A stretch of 64,000 nucleotides of DNA from JANQOH01 sp965201155 (GTDB lineage Bacteria > Pseudomonadota > Alphaproteobacteria > UBA7887): contig OZ241752.1 in the NCBI GenBank assembly GCA_965201155.1, positions 124,001-188,000 of the forward strand, read 5' to 3'. This document shows, in pieces, positions 9,068-17,620 of the stretch. Position 1 is the stretch's first letter. Each line of letters begins with the position of its first letter. Below the pieces are notes generated by a model that worked only from the letters and a program-made list of their open reading frames with translations, was not told the DNA's origin and ran no database searches. Made by a program: the position numbers and the translations under genes.

Positions 9068-9113
9068 ATGGTGCATCGGCAGCACCCGGTTCAGTACGAA
9101 TGAAGGGGGAGCC

Positions 9114-9695
9114 TTGAATTTGCTTTCCGATGTTCGGTTTTCCGCAGCCGGCCCCGGCGGGTGGCTGCGCTGGTTTCTTGCAGCGGTGCTGGCACTGTCT
9201 CTGGCGGGATGTTCCGTCGGCGGCGACAGCATCTATCAGGTCAAGCATTATCGGGCGAATGCTCTCGACGTGTTGTCGGCCGGCGGCGGGGAGGTTCGCG
9301 AGATTGCGACGATCGTTGCGGGCAATCCATTTGGCGCGCGGCCGGAGACCCTGGTCGAGGTGGTTGCGAATGGGCTGGAGAACGCCTTTCCCGGCGCCGA
9401 TATCCGGTTTGTTACGGAGCCGGGGCGAGGGCGGCGGGGGTTGGCCGCGGTTGTTGTATTCGACGCGCCGCCCGGTATGGGCATGATGACGGTATGCGCG
9501 CGCGAGGGTGCGGTCTTCACCGGCCCCGTGCGCGGCGATTTCGACATGATGATCGTCTTTTGTTACGCTGGGACGACGCTGGCTGGCATTCGCGGGCGGT
9601 TCGAACGGGGCGGGGGCCTCGGGGCGCGGGATGTCTCGCGGCTGGTCAGCAGCACCGTGATGCGATTGGTAGAGGAAAAAGACACCGGCCGTTGA
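9114..9695 (+). CDS. Putative lipoprotein of unknown function
   Basis: A 193-aa protein with a type II signal: a hydrophobic stretch WFLAAVLALSLAGC ends in an LAGC lipobox with the lipidated cysteine near residue 33. It should therefore be anchored in a membrane facing the periplasm. The mature part is about 160 aa, with no recognised domain; two cysteines (VCAREG and FCYAGT) sit in predicted beta strands. The start is TTG 9114, right after an AAGGGGGAG ribosome site; no in-frame ATG gives a complete signal. It is immediately upstream of a peptide-type ABC permease and probably in its operon. It is too short to be a classical substrate-binding protein of that transporter class. Confidence 0.72.
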   Translation: MNLLSDVRFSAAGPGGWLRWFLAAVLALSLAGCSVGGDSIYQVKHYRANALDVLSAGGGEVREIATIVAGNPFGARPETLVEVVANGLENAFPGADIRFVTEPGRGRRGLAAVVVFDAPPGMGMMTVCAREGAVFTGPVRGDFDMMIVFCYAGTTLAGIRGRFERGGGLGARDVSRLVSSTVMRLVEEKDTGR

Positions 9696-9703
9696 ACGCG
9701 GTC

Positions 9704-10705
9704 ATGAAGCGCGCGGTGATGCTGTCGGCGGGCATTGCCGCGACATTGTTCGGCCTGCTGCTGGTTACATTTCTTATCGGCCGGGTGGTGCCGATCGATC
9801 CCGTGATTGCGGCGGTGGGCGACCGCGCGGGGCCGGAAGCCTATGAGGCGGCGCGCCGCGCCATGGGGCTCGACAAGCCGCTATATGCGCAGTTTTTCGA
9901 CTATGCAGCCGCAACGCTGAAAGGTGATTTCGGCGACAGTCTGATCACGGGGCGGCCGGTGATCGACGATATCGGGCGCTATTTTCCGGCGACGGTGGAA
10001 CTGGCCACGGTGGCGCTGTTGATCGGCCTTGCCGCGGGTATTCCTGCAGGCATTGCCGCGGCGGTATTTCAGGGGCGCTGGCCGGATCATCTTCTGCGTG
10101 TCGTCACCCTGTTCGGTTATTCCGCGCCGGCGTTCTGGCTGGGGATGATCGCGCTGCTGGTGTTTTACGCGAAACTGGGCTGGACCGCAGGACCCGGGCG
10201 CATCGACGTGTTCTACGAGGATCTGGTGCCGGTGCGAAGCGGTTCGCTGTTGCTGGACTCGGTGCTGGCGGGGGAGTGGATCATTGCCCGCAATGCGCTT
10301 GCGCACATGATTCTTCCGTCATTCATTCTTGGTTATTTTTCCATGGCTTATATAACAAGGATGACACGAAGTTTCATGATAGGGGAGTTGGCGAAGGACT
10401 ATATTCTGGCGGCGCGCGCGAAGGGCTTATCGGAAGCACGGGTGGTCTGGCGACATGCTTTCGGCAATGTGGCGGTGCCGCTGGTGACGGTTATTGCGCT
10501 GTCCTACGGCGCCTTGCTGGAAGGTTCGGTACTGACGGAAACGGTGTTTGCCTGGCCTGGCCTCGGCAGTTATCTCACCACCGCGCTGCTCAACGCTGAC
10601 ATGAACGCCGTGCTGGGCGCCACCCTGGTGATCGGCGTGGTGTTTGTGAGCCTCAATCTCGCCACGGATCTGCTGTACCGACGTCTTGATCCGAGGGTTG
10701 CGTGA
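9704..10705 (+). CDS. Dipeptide/nickel-type ABC transporter permease (DppB-like)
   Basis: First inner-membrane subunit of a peptide/opine/nickel-family ABC importer. From ATG 9704 the product is 333 aa. The N-terminal helix followed by RVVPIDPV is the DppB/OppB signature. The remaining helices and the EAA-like loop (LAKDYILAARAKGLSEARVVWRHAF, about two-thirds through) contact the ATPases. A TTG at 9692 in the same frame overlaps the lipoprotein stop and is an alternative start, only slightly better placed relative to GAGGA at 9672-9676. The stop overlaps the GTG of the next permease by four bases, so the operon is tight. Substrate unknown. Confidence 0.88.
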   Translation: MKRAVMLSAGIAATLFGLLLVTFLIGRVVPIDPVIAAVGDRAGPEAYEAARRAMGLDKPLYAQFFDYAAATLKGDFGDSLITGRPVIDDIGRYFPATVELATVALLIGLAAGIPAGIAAAVFQGRWPDHLLRVVTLFGYSAPAFWLGMIALLVFYAKLGWTAGPGRIDVFYEDLVPVRSGSLLLDSVLAGEWIIARNALAHMILPSFILGYFSMAYITRMTRSFMIGELAKDYILAARAKGLSEARVVWRHAFGNVAVPLVTVIALSYGALLEGSVLTETVFAWPGLGSYLTTALLNADMNAVLGATLVIGVVFVSLNLATDLLYRRLDPRVA

Positions 10706-11601
10706 TTGCACGTGCCGCGGCGTGGCTGACCAGCGACCGTCCCGGGTCGGCGCTGCAGGCGCGGTGCGCGCGGGCCTGGGCGATGGTGCGGGCGCTGTTG
10801 CGCAATCCGCTGGCGGCGTCAGGACTGGCGGTGACAGGGGCGTTGCTGGCGTGCGCGGCGCTTGCGCCGTGGCTTGCGCCGTGGCCGCCGGACGCGCAGG
10901 ACCTGGCTAACCGGTTGGCGGCGCCGGGGGCCGAACACTGGCTGGGCACCGATGCGCTGGGCCGGGACATTGTCTCCCGGCTCATATATGGCAGCCGCAT
11001 CACGTTGGAGATTGTACTGCTGGTAGCGGCGCTCGCGGCGCCGGCGGGGTTGTTTCTCGGCTGTGTGGCCGGCTATGCGGGCGGCGTCGCCGATATCGTT
11101 CTGATGCGCCTGACCGATATCGTGCTGGCGTTTCCGCGTCTTGTGCTGGCGCTGGCGCTCGCGGCGGCGCTGGGGCCGGGGATGGAGAATGCGGTGATCG
11201 CCATTGCGGTGACATCGTGGCCGGTCTATGCGCGGGTGGCGCGCGCCGAGACATTGCGGCTGAAGGGGGCGGATTTCGTTGCTGCGGCGCGGCTTTCCGG
11301 CGCCTCTCACGGGCGTGTCCTGTTTCTTCATGTCATGCCGCTGTGCCTCGACTCGCTGATCGTGCGGGTAAGCCTCGACATGGCCGGGATCATTCTGACC
11401 GCTGCGGGACTGGGTTTTCTCGGCCTCGGGGCGCAGCCGCCGGCAGCCGAATGGGGCGCGATGATTGCCGACGGACGGGATTATCTGTTCGACCACTGGT
11501 GGCTCGCGGCCGCTCCGGGCGCAGCCATTGTGCTGGTCAGCATGGGGTTCAACTTGCTGGGAGACGGGCTGCGCGATGTGCTGGACCCGCGCGTCCGATG
11601 A
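10702..11601 (+). CDS. Dipeptide/nickel-type ABC transporter permease (DppC-like)
   Basis: Second membrane subunit of the same importer, 299 aa. The N-terminal region has the DppC/OppC layout: a first helix (GLAVTGALLACAALAPWLAPW), the periplasmic HWLGTDALGRDIVSRLIYGSR motif (a strong family mark), then four or five helices. The cytoplasmic EAA loop lies around ETLRLKGADFVAAARLSGAS. The GTG start overlaps the previous stop (GTGA), and its own stop overlaps the ATG of the first ATPase (ATGA), which implies translational coupling. It pairs with the DppB-like subunit as a heterodimeric channel. Confidence 0.9.
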   Translation: MIARAAAWLTSDRPGSALQARCARAWAMVRALLRNPLAASGLAVTGALLACAALAPWLAPWPPDAQDLANRLAAPGAEHWLGTDALGRDIVSRLIYGSRITLEIVLLVAALAAPAGLFLGCVAGYAGGVADIVLMRLTDIVLAFPRLVLALALAAALGPGMENAVIAIAVTSWPVYARVARAETLRLKGADFVAAARLSGASHGRVLFLHVMPLCLDSLIVRVSLDMAGIILTAAGLGFLGLGAQPPAAEWGAMIADGRDYLFDHWWLAAAPGAAIVLVSMGFNLLGDGLRDVLDPRVR

Positions 11602-12389
11602 CGGAAGTGTTGCTGGAAGTGGCCGATTTGTCGGTAGCGCTGCGCGGACCGGAGGGCTGGGTGCGGGCGCTGGACGGCGTGTCTTTCGCCATGAAGCGAG
11701 AGCGGCTGGGGATAGTTGGCGAGTCGGGTTCGGGAAAGTCGACGCTGGGGCGCTGCGTGCTGGGTTTATTGCCGTCCGACGCCCGGGTCTCGGCGCGGGT
11801 AGCGCGGGTTGCCGGGCATGATCTGCGGCGGGAGCTCGGCCGTGATCCGGCGCGCGCCGGACGGCTGTTGCGCGGGCGGAGCGTGAGCATGATTCTTCAG
11901 GATCCGCGCCATGCCCTCAATCCGGTGATGCGCGTCGGCGCGCAGATTGCGGAGACGCTGCGCCGCCACCGGCGGTTGCCGGGCCGTACTGCCCATGCCC
12001 GCGGGCTGGAGATGCTGAGCGCGGTGCGGATTGGCGATCCGGAGCGCGTATGGCGCGCGTTTCCGCATGAGTTGTCCGGCGGCCTGGCGCAACGGGCGGT
12101 GATAGCGATGATGCTGGCGCCGGACCCGGCATTGCTGATTGCCGACGAGCCGACATCGGCGCTGGACGTGATGGCGAAGGAAAGCGTGCTTTCCGTTATC
12201 GACGAGCAAGTGCGGGTGCGCGGCATGGGGGTGATGCTGATCGGCCACGATCTGCCTCTGGTGTCGCGGTTTTGTGACCGCCTTCTGGTGATGCGCGGCG
12301 GGCGAATTGTCGAGGAACTGACGGGGGGTGAAGCGCAGCATCCCTATACGCAGCACCTGTTTGAAGTTTCGCCGCGCCTTGCGACATGA
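11598..12389 (+). CDS. ABC transporter ATP-binding protein (DppD-like, short form)
   Basis: ATPase of the peptide-type importer, 263 aa. It shows Walker A GESGSGKST, a Q-loop in MILQDPRHALNP, the ABC signature LSGGLAQR, Walker B LLIADEPTSALD and the H-loop GHDLPL, so it should be catalytically competent. It stops soon after the HPYTQHLFE motif and lacks most of the C-terminal oligopeptide-binding extension of full-length DppD/OppD (about 320-330 aa). The ATG overlaps the preceding permease stop. The second ATPase follows after 24 bases; the two should form the nucleotide-binding heterodimer. Confidence 0.9.
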   Translation: MTEVLLEVADLSVALRGPEGWVRALDGVSFAMKRERLGIVGESGSGKSTLGRCVLGLLPSDARVSARVARVAGHDLRRELGRDPARAGRLLRGRSVSMILQDPRHALNPVMRVGAQIAETLRRHRRLPGRTAHARGLEMLSAVRIGDPERVWRAFPHELSGGLAQRAVIAMMLAPDPALLIADEPTSALDVMAKESVLSVIDEQVRVRGMGVMLIGHDLPLVSRFCDRLLVMRGGRIVEELTGGEAQHPYTQHLFEVSPRLAT

Positions 12390-12413
12390 ACATTTCATGA
12401 TTGCGGCGCTTCG

Positions 12414-13157
12414 GTGATTGAGGCGCGCGGATTGCAGGTGGCATTCGCGAAGGCGGGCGCCGTTGTGGACGGGGTGTCGTTCACGGTACCGGCCGGCGCG
12501 GCATGGGGGCTGGTAGGTGAGTCGGGTTGCGGCAAGACAACGTTGCTTCGGGCGCTGGCGGGGTTGCAGGCGCCCGATACCGGCAGTGTGATGCTGGGCG
12601 GGATGCCGTTGGCCGAGCTCGACCGCCACGCCCGCGCGCGGCGGGTGCAGATGGTGTTTCAGGACCCTTACGGGTCGTTGCATCCGCGCCGCACAGTTGC
12701 CGATGCGCTGGGCGAACCGTTACGCATTCACGGCCTTGGCGGTCGCGAAAGGCGGATTACGGAGGCGCTGGAGCGGGTGGATCTGGACCCTCGCTTTCGC
12801 TTTCGCTACCCGCATCAGATGTCAGGCGGGCAGCGGCAGCGGGTAGCTATTGCGAGGGCGCTGATGCTGTCGCCGGCGGTCTTGCTGCTGGATGAGCCGA
12901 CTGCGGCGCTGGATGTGTCGAACCAGGCGCATGTCCTGGATTTGCTGGGGCGGTTGCGCCGGCAGATGAAAACTACCATGCTGCTTGTCAGCCACGACCT
13001 TGCGGTGGTTGCTGCGTTTTGCAGTGTGGCCCTGGTGATGCGCGCTGGCCGTTTGATCGAGAAGGCTCCGGTTGCCGGGCTGCGCGGGGGCGGGAGTCTC
13101 TGCCCCTATACCGAAGCGCTGATCGCAGCCAGCCGGGGAAAGGGGCAGCGAGACTGA
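12414..13157 (+). CDS. ABC transporter ATP-binding protein (DppF-like, short form)
   Basis: Second ATPase of the importer, 247 aa, starting at GTG 12414. It has Walker A GESGCGKTT, Q-loop VFQDPYGSLHPR (the SLHPR form is typical of DppF/OppF), signature MSGGQRQR, Walker B LLLDEPTAALD and H-loop SHDLAVV. Like its partner it is shorter than classical DppF and ends with CPYTEALIAAS instead of a full C-terminal domain. The RND adaptor gene begins 24 bases downstream on the same strand, so read-through transcription is possible although the functions differ. Confidence 0.88.
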   Translation: MIEARGLQVAFAKAGAVVDGVSFTVPAGAAWGLVGESGCGKTTLLRALAGLQAPDTGSVMLGGMPLAELDRHARARRVQMVFQDPYGSLHPRRTVADALGEPLRIHGLGGRERRITEALERVDLDPRFRFRYPHQMSGGQRQRVAIARALMLSPAVLLLDEPTAALDVSNQAHVLDLLGRLRRQMKTTMLLVSHDLAVVAAFCSVALVMRAGRLIEKAPVAGLRGGGSLCPYTEALIAASRGKGQRD

Positions 13158-13181
13158 ACAATCAGGCAGGGGCGTGACCCA

Positions 13182-14459
13182 ATGCCGCTCCGTTCTGTGG
13201 TTGAGAGCCGGCAGTGGATACCCGCCGGACGGCGATTGAAAATAGCGCTGCCAATCCTTGTGTGTGTGGCCGCCATCGGCATTGCCATGTTGCTGGCAGG
13301 GAGCCGTGAGCGGCCGGCGGCCAATCCGCCCGTGGAGAGGGTGTGGCCCGTGGAAACGGCGAACGTCAGTTTCAGCGATGTTCAACCGACCTTGACCCTG
13401 TATGGCGAGGTTGTGGCGGGCCGGGAAGTGGAACTGCGCGCCGCGGTCGATGGACCGGTGATCCGGGCGGCGGAAACGCTGGTAGCGGGCGGAGTGGTGC
13501 GCGCCGGCGAGGAAATTTTGGCGATCGATCCATTCGATCATGAAATGATCGTCGCGGAACGGGAAGCGTCGCACGACGAGGCGCGGGCGCGTCTGGCGGA
13601 ACTGAATGCAGCCCTCGAAAGCGAACAGGGACTGGCTGTCGAGGATGCAGTGCAGGTGGAGATCAGCGAGCGCGATCTCGCCCGCCGGCGTTCGCTGGTC
13701 GGCAACGCGGTTTCCGAGCGGGGACTGGATGAGGCGCGCGCGGCACTGAGCCGGGCGCATTCGCAACTCATTCAGCGGATGCAGGGTATTGCGGCGCGGG
13801 AAGCTCAGATCGCGCAGCAGGAGGCGGTGGTTGCGCGTTCGGGGGCGGCGTTGGAGCGGGCACTGCGCGCGTTGGCGGATACTGTCGTTCGGGCACCGTT
13901 TGACGGCTATGTGGCGGAGCCGCAGGCTCAGGTCGGCAAGAGGCTGCGAACCGGTGACCGGATTGCCCGCCTCATTGACGCGGACAGTATGGAAGTACGG
14001 TTTCATCTCCCGGACGCGGTGCTGGGGCGCGTCTTGCACCGTACGGGTGAACGAACCGCAAAAATATTGTGGCGGCTGGGACCGCGAACCCTAACGTTTG
14101 ACGCGACGGTCGACCGCATCGACAGTGAGATCGACGCCCGGACCGGCGGGATAGCCGCCTATGCGCGTGTCCGGACGGACAGTGACGCTGCATCCGGCGG
14201 GATACGCCCGGGCGCGTTTGTCGAGGTGCAAGTCGCGGACCAGGTGTACCGTCACGTGGTGCGATTGCCGGAGGCGGCCCTGCATGGCGGCGGAACGGTC
14301 TATGCAGTGGAGGGGGAGCGCCTTGAAGCGCGGCTTGTGGAAGTCCTGTCGCGCGACGGAGCCGATGTGCTGGTGTCGGGCGAGTTGAGCGAGGGTGACG
14401 CGGTTGTGGTCACGCGGCTGACCGAGATCGGTCCGGGACTGCGGGTGTCGCCGCAATGA
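13182..14459 (+). CDS. RND efflux periplasmic adaptor (membrane fusion protein)
   Basis: Links an RND inner-membrane pump to an outer-membrane channel. The 425-aa protein has one N-terminal membrane anchor (LPILVCVAAIGIAMLLAG, about residues 22-40). A lipoyl/barrel-sandwich half (VVAGREVELRAAVDGPV) leads into a coiled-coil hairpin of about 110 residues rich in Ala, Glu and Arg (about 125-235). The second half-lipoyl motif (VRAPFDGYVAEPQAQVGKRL) and beta-barrel and membrane-proximal domains follow. The stop overlaps the pump's ATG (ATGA). No outer-membrane TolC-like gene is adjacent. Substrate unknown. Confidence 0.9.
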   Translation: MPLRSVVESRQWIPAGRRLKIALPILVCVAAIGIAMLLAGSRERPAANPPVERVWPVETANVSFSDVQPTLTLYGEVVAGREVELRAAVDGPVIRAAETLVAGGVVRAGEEILAIDPFDHEMIVAEREASHDEARARLAELNAALESEQGLAVEDAVQVEISERDLARRRSLVGNAVSERGLDEARAALSRAHSQLIQRMQGIAAREAQIAQQEAVVARSGAALERALRALADTVVRAPFDGYVAEPQAQVGKRLRTGDRIARLIDADSMEVRFHLPDAVLGRVLHRTGERTAKILWRLGPRTLTFDATVDRIDSEIDARTGGIAAYARVRTDSDAASGGIRPGAFVEVQVADQVYRHVVRLPEAALHGGGTVYAVEGERLEARLVEVLSRDGADVLVSGELSEGDAVVVTRLTEIGPGLRVSPQ

Positions 14460-17400
14460 AGCCGGGGGAAGGGGGTATAATCGAGCTGTTCGCCCGGCAT
14501 CCGACGGCGGCCAATTTGCTGATGCTCGTCATGCTGGTTGCGGGGCTTCTGGCCATCGAGCGCAATAACGCCCAATTCTTTCCCGATTTTGAAGTCGAGC
14601 GGATCTTGGTGCAGGTAGCGTGGCCAGGGACCAGCGCAGGCGACGTGGACAACAATATCGTTGATGCACTGGAGCCGGAATTGCGCGTCATCGATGACGT
14701 AAAAACGGTAACGGGAGTGGCCCGCGAGGGGCTCGGACAGATATTTCTCGAGTTCAACCCGGGCGCGGACATGCAGGCCGGGTTGGCGGCGGCCGAAAAT
14801 GCGGTGGCGCAGGCGACGACTTTGCCGGAAGGCGCCGAACAGCCGGTCATCTCTTCCCTAAGGTTCAGTGATACGGTGAGCCGCATCGTCATTTGGGGCG
14901 ACTATCCGGAGTCAGTCCTCAAGGCGAACGCGAAATTGTTGCGCGAAACGCTGCTGGCGCGCGGCGTGGACCGTGTGACGCTGCTCGGTGCGCGCAGTGA
15001 GGAAATCCATGTGGACGCGGCGCCGATGGCGCTGCTTGCGCTAGACCTGACGCCCGGCGATATCGCCCGAACCATCGCGCGCAGCAGCCGGAACGAACCC
15101 ACCGGCGGCACGGCCGGTGTCAGCGAACGGCAGATTCGCAGCTTGGGCCTGCACACGGATGCCGCCGGGCTGGCGGAACTCGAGGTGCGCGCGGGGGCGG
15201 GCGGTGATCGCGTGCTGTTAGGCGATGTTGCTCAGGTACGGGATGCGTTTGCCGACGATGAACCGACGCTCATGATGGGCGCGTTGCCAGCGATCGAACT
15301 GTATGTCCAGCGCGCTGCCGGGAACGATGCCCTGGAAGTGGCGGCGATTGTCGACACGGTAGTTGCGGAATTTGCGCCAACGCTTCCGCCCGGCGTCCTG
15401 ATGGAGACATATGACACCGAAGCATCGTCGATCGAAGCCCGGATAAATCTACTGATGCGCAACGGTCTTGGCGGCCTTGTTCTGGTGGTCGGCATATTGT
15501 TCGTGTTTCTCAGCAGCCGGGTGGCGATGTGGGTGGCGGTAGGAATTCCGGTGGCGGTGATGGCGACATTTGCGGTCATGCTGGCGGTCGGCGAAACCAT
15601 CAACATGATATCGCTGTTCGCAATCATCATGATGCTGGGGATCATTGTCGATGATGCCATTGTCGTCGGGGAGCACGCGATGGCGCGTCGACTGGCCGGT
15701 GCCACGGGCCTGGAAGCGGCGATCGGCGGCGCCAGGCGCATGCTGGCGCCTGTTTCCTGTGCGGCGCTGACGACGATCGCAGTGTTTCTGCCGCTGGCGA
15801 TGCTTAGTGGTGAGTTGGGGCAGATCATCTTTGCGCTTCCGGTGGTTGCGGTGGCCGCACTGACGGCAAGTCTGATTGAGTGTTTTCTGGTTTTGCCGCA
15901 CCATATGCGGGGTGCGTTAGCGCCGGATCCGCGTAAGGCGTCTCCCCCGCGTCGGGCATTCAATGCGCGCTTCGACCGGTTTCGCGACAACCATTTTCGC
16001 CGCGCGGCCGCCCTGGTGCTACGCTGGCGCTACACGACTGTTGCCGCGGCGGTGGCAGCACTGATTGTGAGCCTTGGCGTAATCGCGAGCGGGCGCTTGC
16101 AATTCGTGTTTTTTCCGTCGCCGGAAAGAGATGCGGTGCTGGCCGATTTCGCGTTTGCGCCAGGCTCCCCGCGCGACCACAGTGTGGCGATGGCTGCAGA
16201 GCTGGAGCGCGCCCTGCGCGAGGCCGACGATGCGCTGACGGGTGACGGAGAGTCGGTGGTTCATCTTGCGGTGAGCAAGATCGGCATGTCGGTAGCCGGG
16301 CAAAGTCGGGTTATTGGCATTGCGGGGGCCAACAATCATATCGGCGGCGTTCAGGCGGAGTTGAAACAGTCGGGCGAGAGGGATGTACGCACGGCGGCGC
16401 TGATCGCAGGGTGGCGCGAGCGGGTGAGGCCGTTACCAGGGATCGAGTCACTGACGATAACCGAGCGTCGGGCGGGACCGCCAGGGCGCGATGTCGATGT
16501 GCGGTTGACAGGCGGTTCCGTGGAGGTACTGAAGGCGGCAGCTCTGGACGTGCGCGATACACTGTCACGCTATGCCGGAGTCAGCGATATCAGCGACAAC
16601 CTGCCCTGGGGCAAGCATGAGACGGTGCTGGAGGTAACCCCGCGCGGGCGAGTGATGGGGTTCACCACGGAAAGCGTTGCCCGCCAGGTGCGCGACGCGT
16701 TTGACGGCGCGATAGCGCATCGGTTTGCGCGCGGTGATGAGGAAGTCGCGGTGCGGGTGCGGTTCGAAGCAGGCGCGACCGGCATGGAGGGGCTGCACGA
16801 GTTTCGTCTGCGCTCCGAGAACGGCGGGGAAGTGCCGCTGCCGCACGTGGTGTCGTTAGGTGAAAAGCGTGGATTTGCAGTCATTCGCCGCGTAGACGGC
16901 GCGCGAGAAGTGGCGGTCACGGCAGAGGTGGATGCAGCGGTCACGAACCCGACAGAGCTGACGATGGCGCTGGCGATGAACGAAATGCCGGCCATTGCCG
17001 CGCGCCATGGTGTCGACTTTCGTTTTGCGGGCAAGGCCGAGGAACAGCAGGAAGCGCTTTCCGGTATGGGTCTTGGAACGATGATCGGATTTTCGGCCAT
17101 CTACATGATTCTCGCGTGGGTATTCGCCAGTTACACGCGACCGTTGGTAGTAATGGCGATCATTCCGTTCGGCCTCATCGGCTCGGTGGTCGGCCATTTG
17201 TTGATGGGGTTTGACCTGACCATTCTCAGCATTATCGGCCTGGTCGGCCTGTCGGGCATTGTGGTCAACGATTCCATCATATTGGTGAGCACTATCGACG
17301 AGCGGCTGGCAAGCGGCGAGTCGGTATATGAGGCAATTACACAGGGCGCATGCGACCGCCTGCGTGCTGTCATACTGACGTCGCTGGCTACAATCGGCGG

Positions 17401-17620
17401 TTTGCTGCCGTTACTCGCGGAAACCGACCAGCAAGCGCAATTCCTGAAGCCGATGGCGCTGACCTTCGTGTTCGGCCTGATGGTGACGACGCTGCTGGTG
17501 CTGTTTGTCATTCCTGCCTTGATCGCGATTCAGCATGATTTCCGACGTCGGCCGTCACGGCTTCCAGAAGCGCGGCAGGAACAACACCAGGACAGTAAAG
17601 AACTCAAGCCGGCCGAGTAG
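14456..17620 (+). CDS. RND-family efflux permease
   Basis: Proton-driven inner-membrane pump of the AcrB/HAE-1 superfamily, 1054 aa, the usual length. The topology is classic: helix 1 near residues 15-35, a large periplasmic loop, a block of helices 2-6 (about 335-480, including the MISLFAIIMMLGIIVDDAIVVGEH segment with the two aspartates of the proton relay), a second helix and loop, then helices 8-12 (about 880-1035). It is coupled to the adaptor by a four-base overlap. Its final 22 codons overlap, tail to tail, the last codons of trkH. The hydrophilic tail (QHDFRRRPSRLPEARQEQHQ) is thus encoded opposite trkH. Confidence 0.93.
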   Translation: MKPGEGGIIELFARHPTAANLLMLVMLVAGLLAIERNNAQFFPDFEVERILVQVAWPGTSAGDVDNNIVDALEPELRVIDDVKTVTGVAREGLGQIFLEFNPGADMQAGLAAAENAVAQATTLPEGAEQPVISSLRFSDTVSRIVIWGDYPESVLKANAKLLRETLLARGVDRVTLLGARSEEIHVDAAPMALLALDLTPGDIARTIARSSRNEPTGGTAGVSERQIRSLGLHTDAAGLAELEVRAGAGGDRVLLGDVAQVRDAFADDEPTLMMGALPAIELYVQRAAGNDALEVAAIVDTVVAEFAPTLPPGVLMETYDTEASSIEARINLLMRNGLGGLVLVVGILFVFLSSRVAMWVAVGIPVAVMATFAVMLAVGETINMISLFAIIMMLGIIVDDAIVVGEHAMARRLAGATGLEAAIGGARRMLAPVSCAALTTIAVFLPLAMLSGELGQIIFALPVVAVAALTASLIECFLVLPHHMRGALAPDPRKASPPRRAFNARFDRFRDNHFRRAAALVLRWRYTTVAAAVAALIVSLGVIASGRLQFVFFPSPERDAVLADFAFAPGSPRDHSVAMAAELERALREADDALTGDGESVVHLAVSKIGMSVAGQSRVIGIAGANNHIGGVQAELKQSGERDVRTAALIAGWRERVRPLPGIESLTITERRAGPPGRDVDVRLTGGSVEVLKAAALDVRDTLSRYAGVSDISDNLPWGKHETVLEVTPRGRVMGFTTESVARQVRDAFDGAIAHRFARGDEEVAVRVRFEAGATGMEGLHEFRLRSENGGEVPLPHVVSLGEKRGFAVIRRVDGAREVAVTAEVDAAVTNPTELTMALAMNEMPAIAARHGVDFRFAGKAEEQQEALSGMGLGTMIGFSAIYMILAWVFASYTRPLVVMAIIPFGLIGSVVGHLLMGFDLTILSIIGLVGLSGIVVNDSIILVSTIDERLASGESVYEAITQGACDRLRAVILTSLATIGGLLPLLAETDQQAQFLKPMALTFVFGLMVTTLLVLFVIPALIAIQHDFRRRPSRLPEARQEQHQDSKELKPAE

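Noticed and set aside
9114..9695. The lipoprotein as the substrate-binding protein of the adjacent ABC importer
   Set aside because: At 193 aa it is far smaller than the family-5 binding proteins that serve this permease type, and no matching motif is visible.
12822..14039. A 405-codon minus-strand frame opposite the DppF-like and RND adaptor genes
   Set aside because: Both plus-strand genes are clear family members; the antisense frame lacks recognisable motifs or ribosome site.
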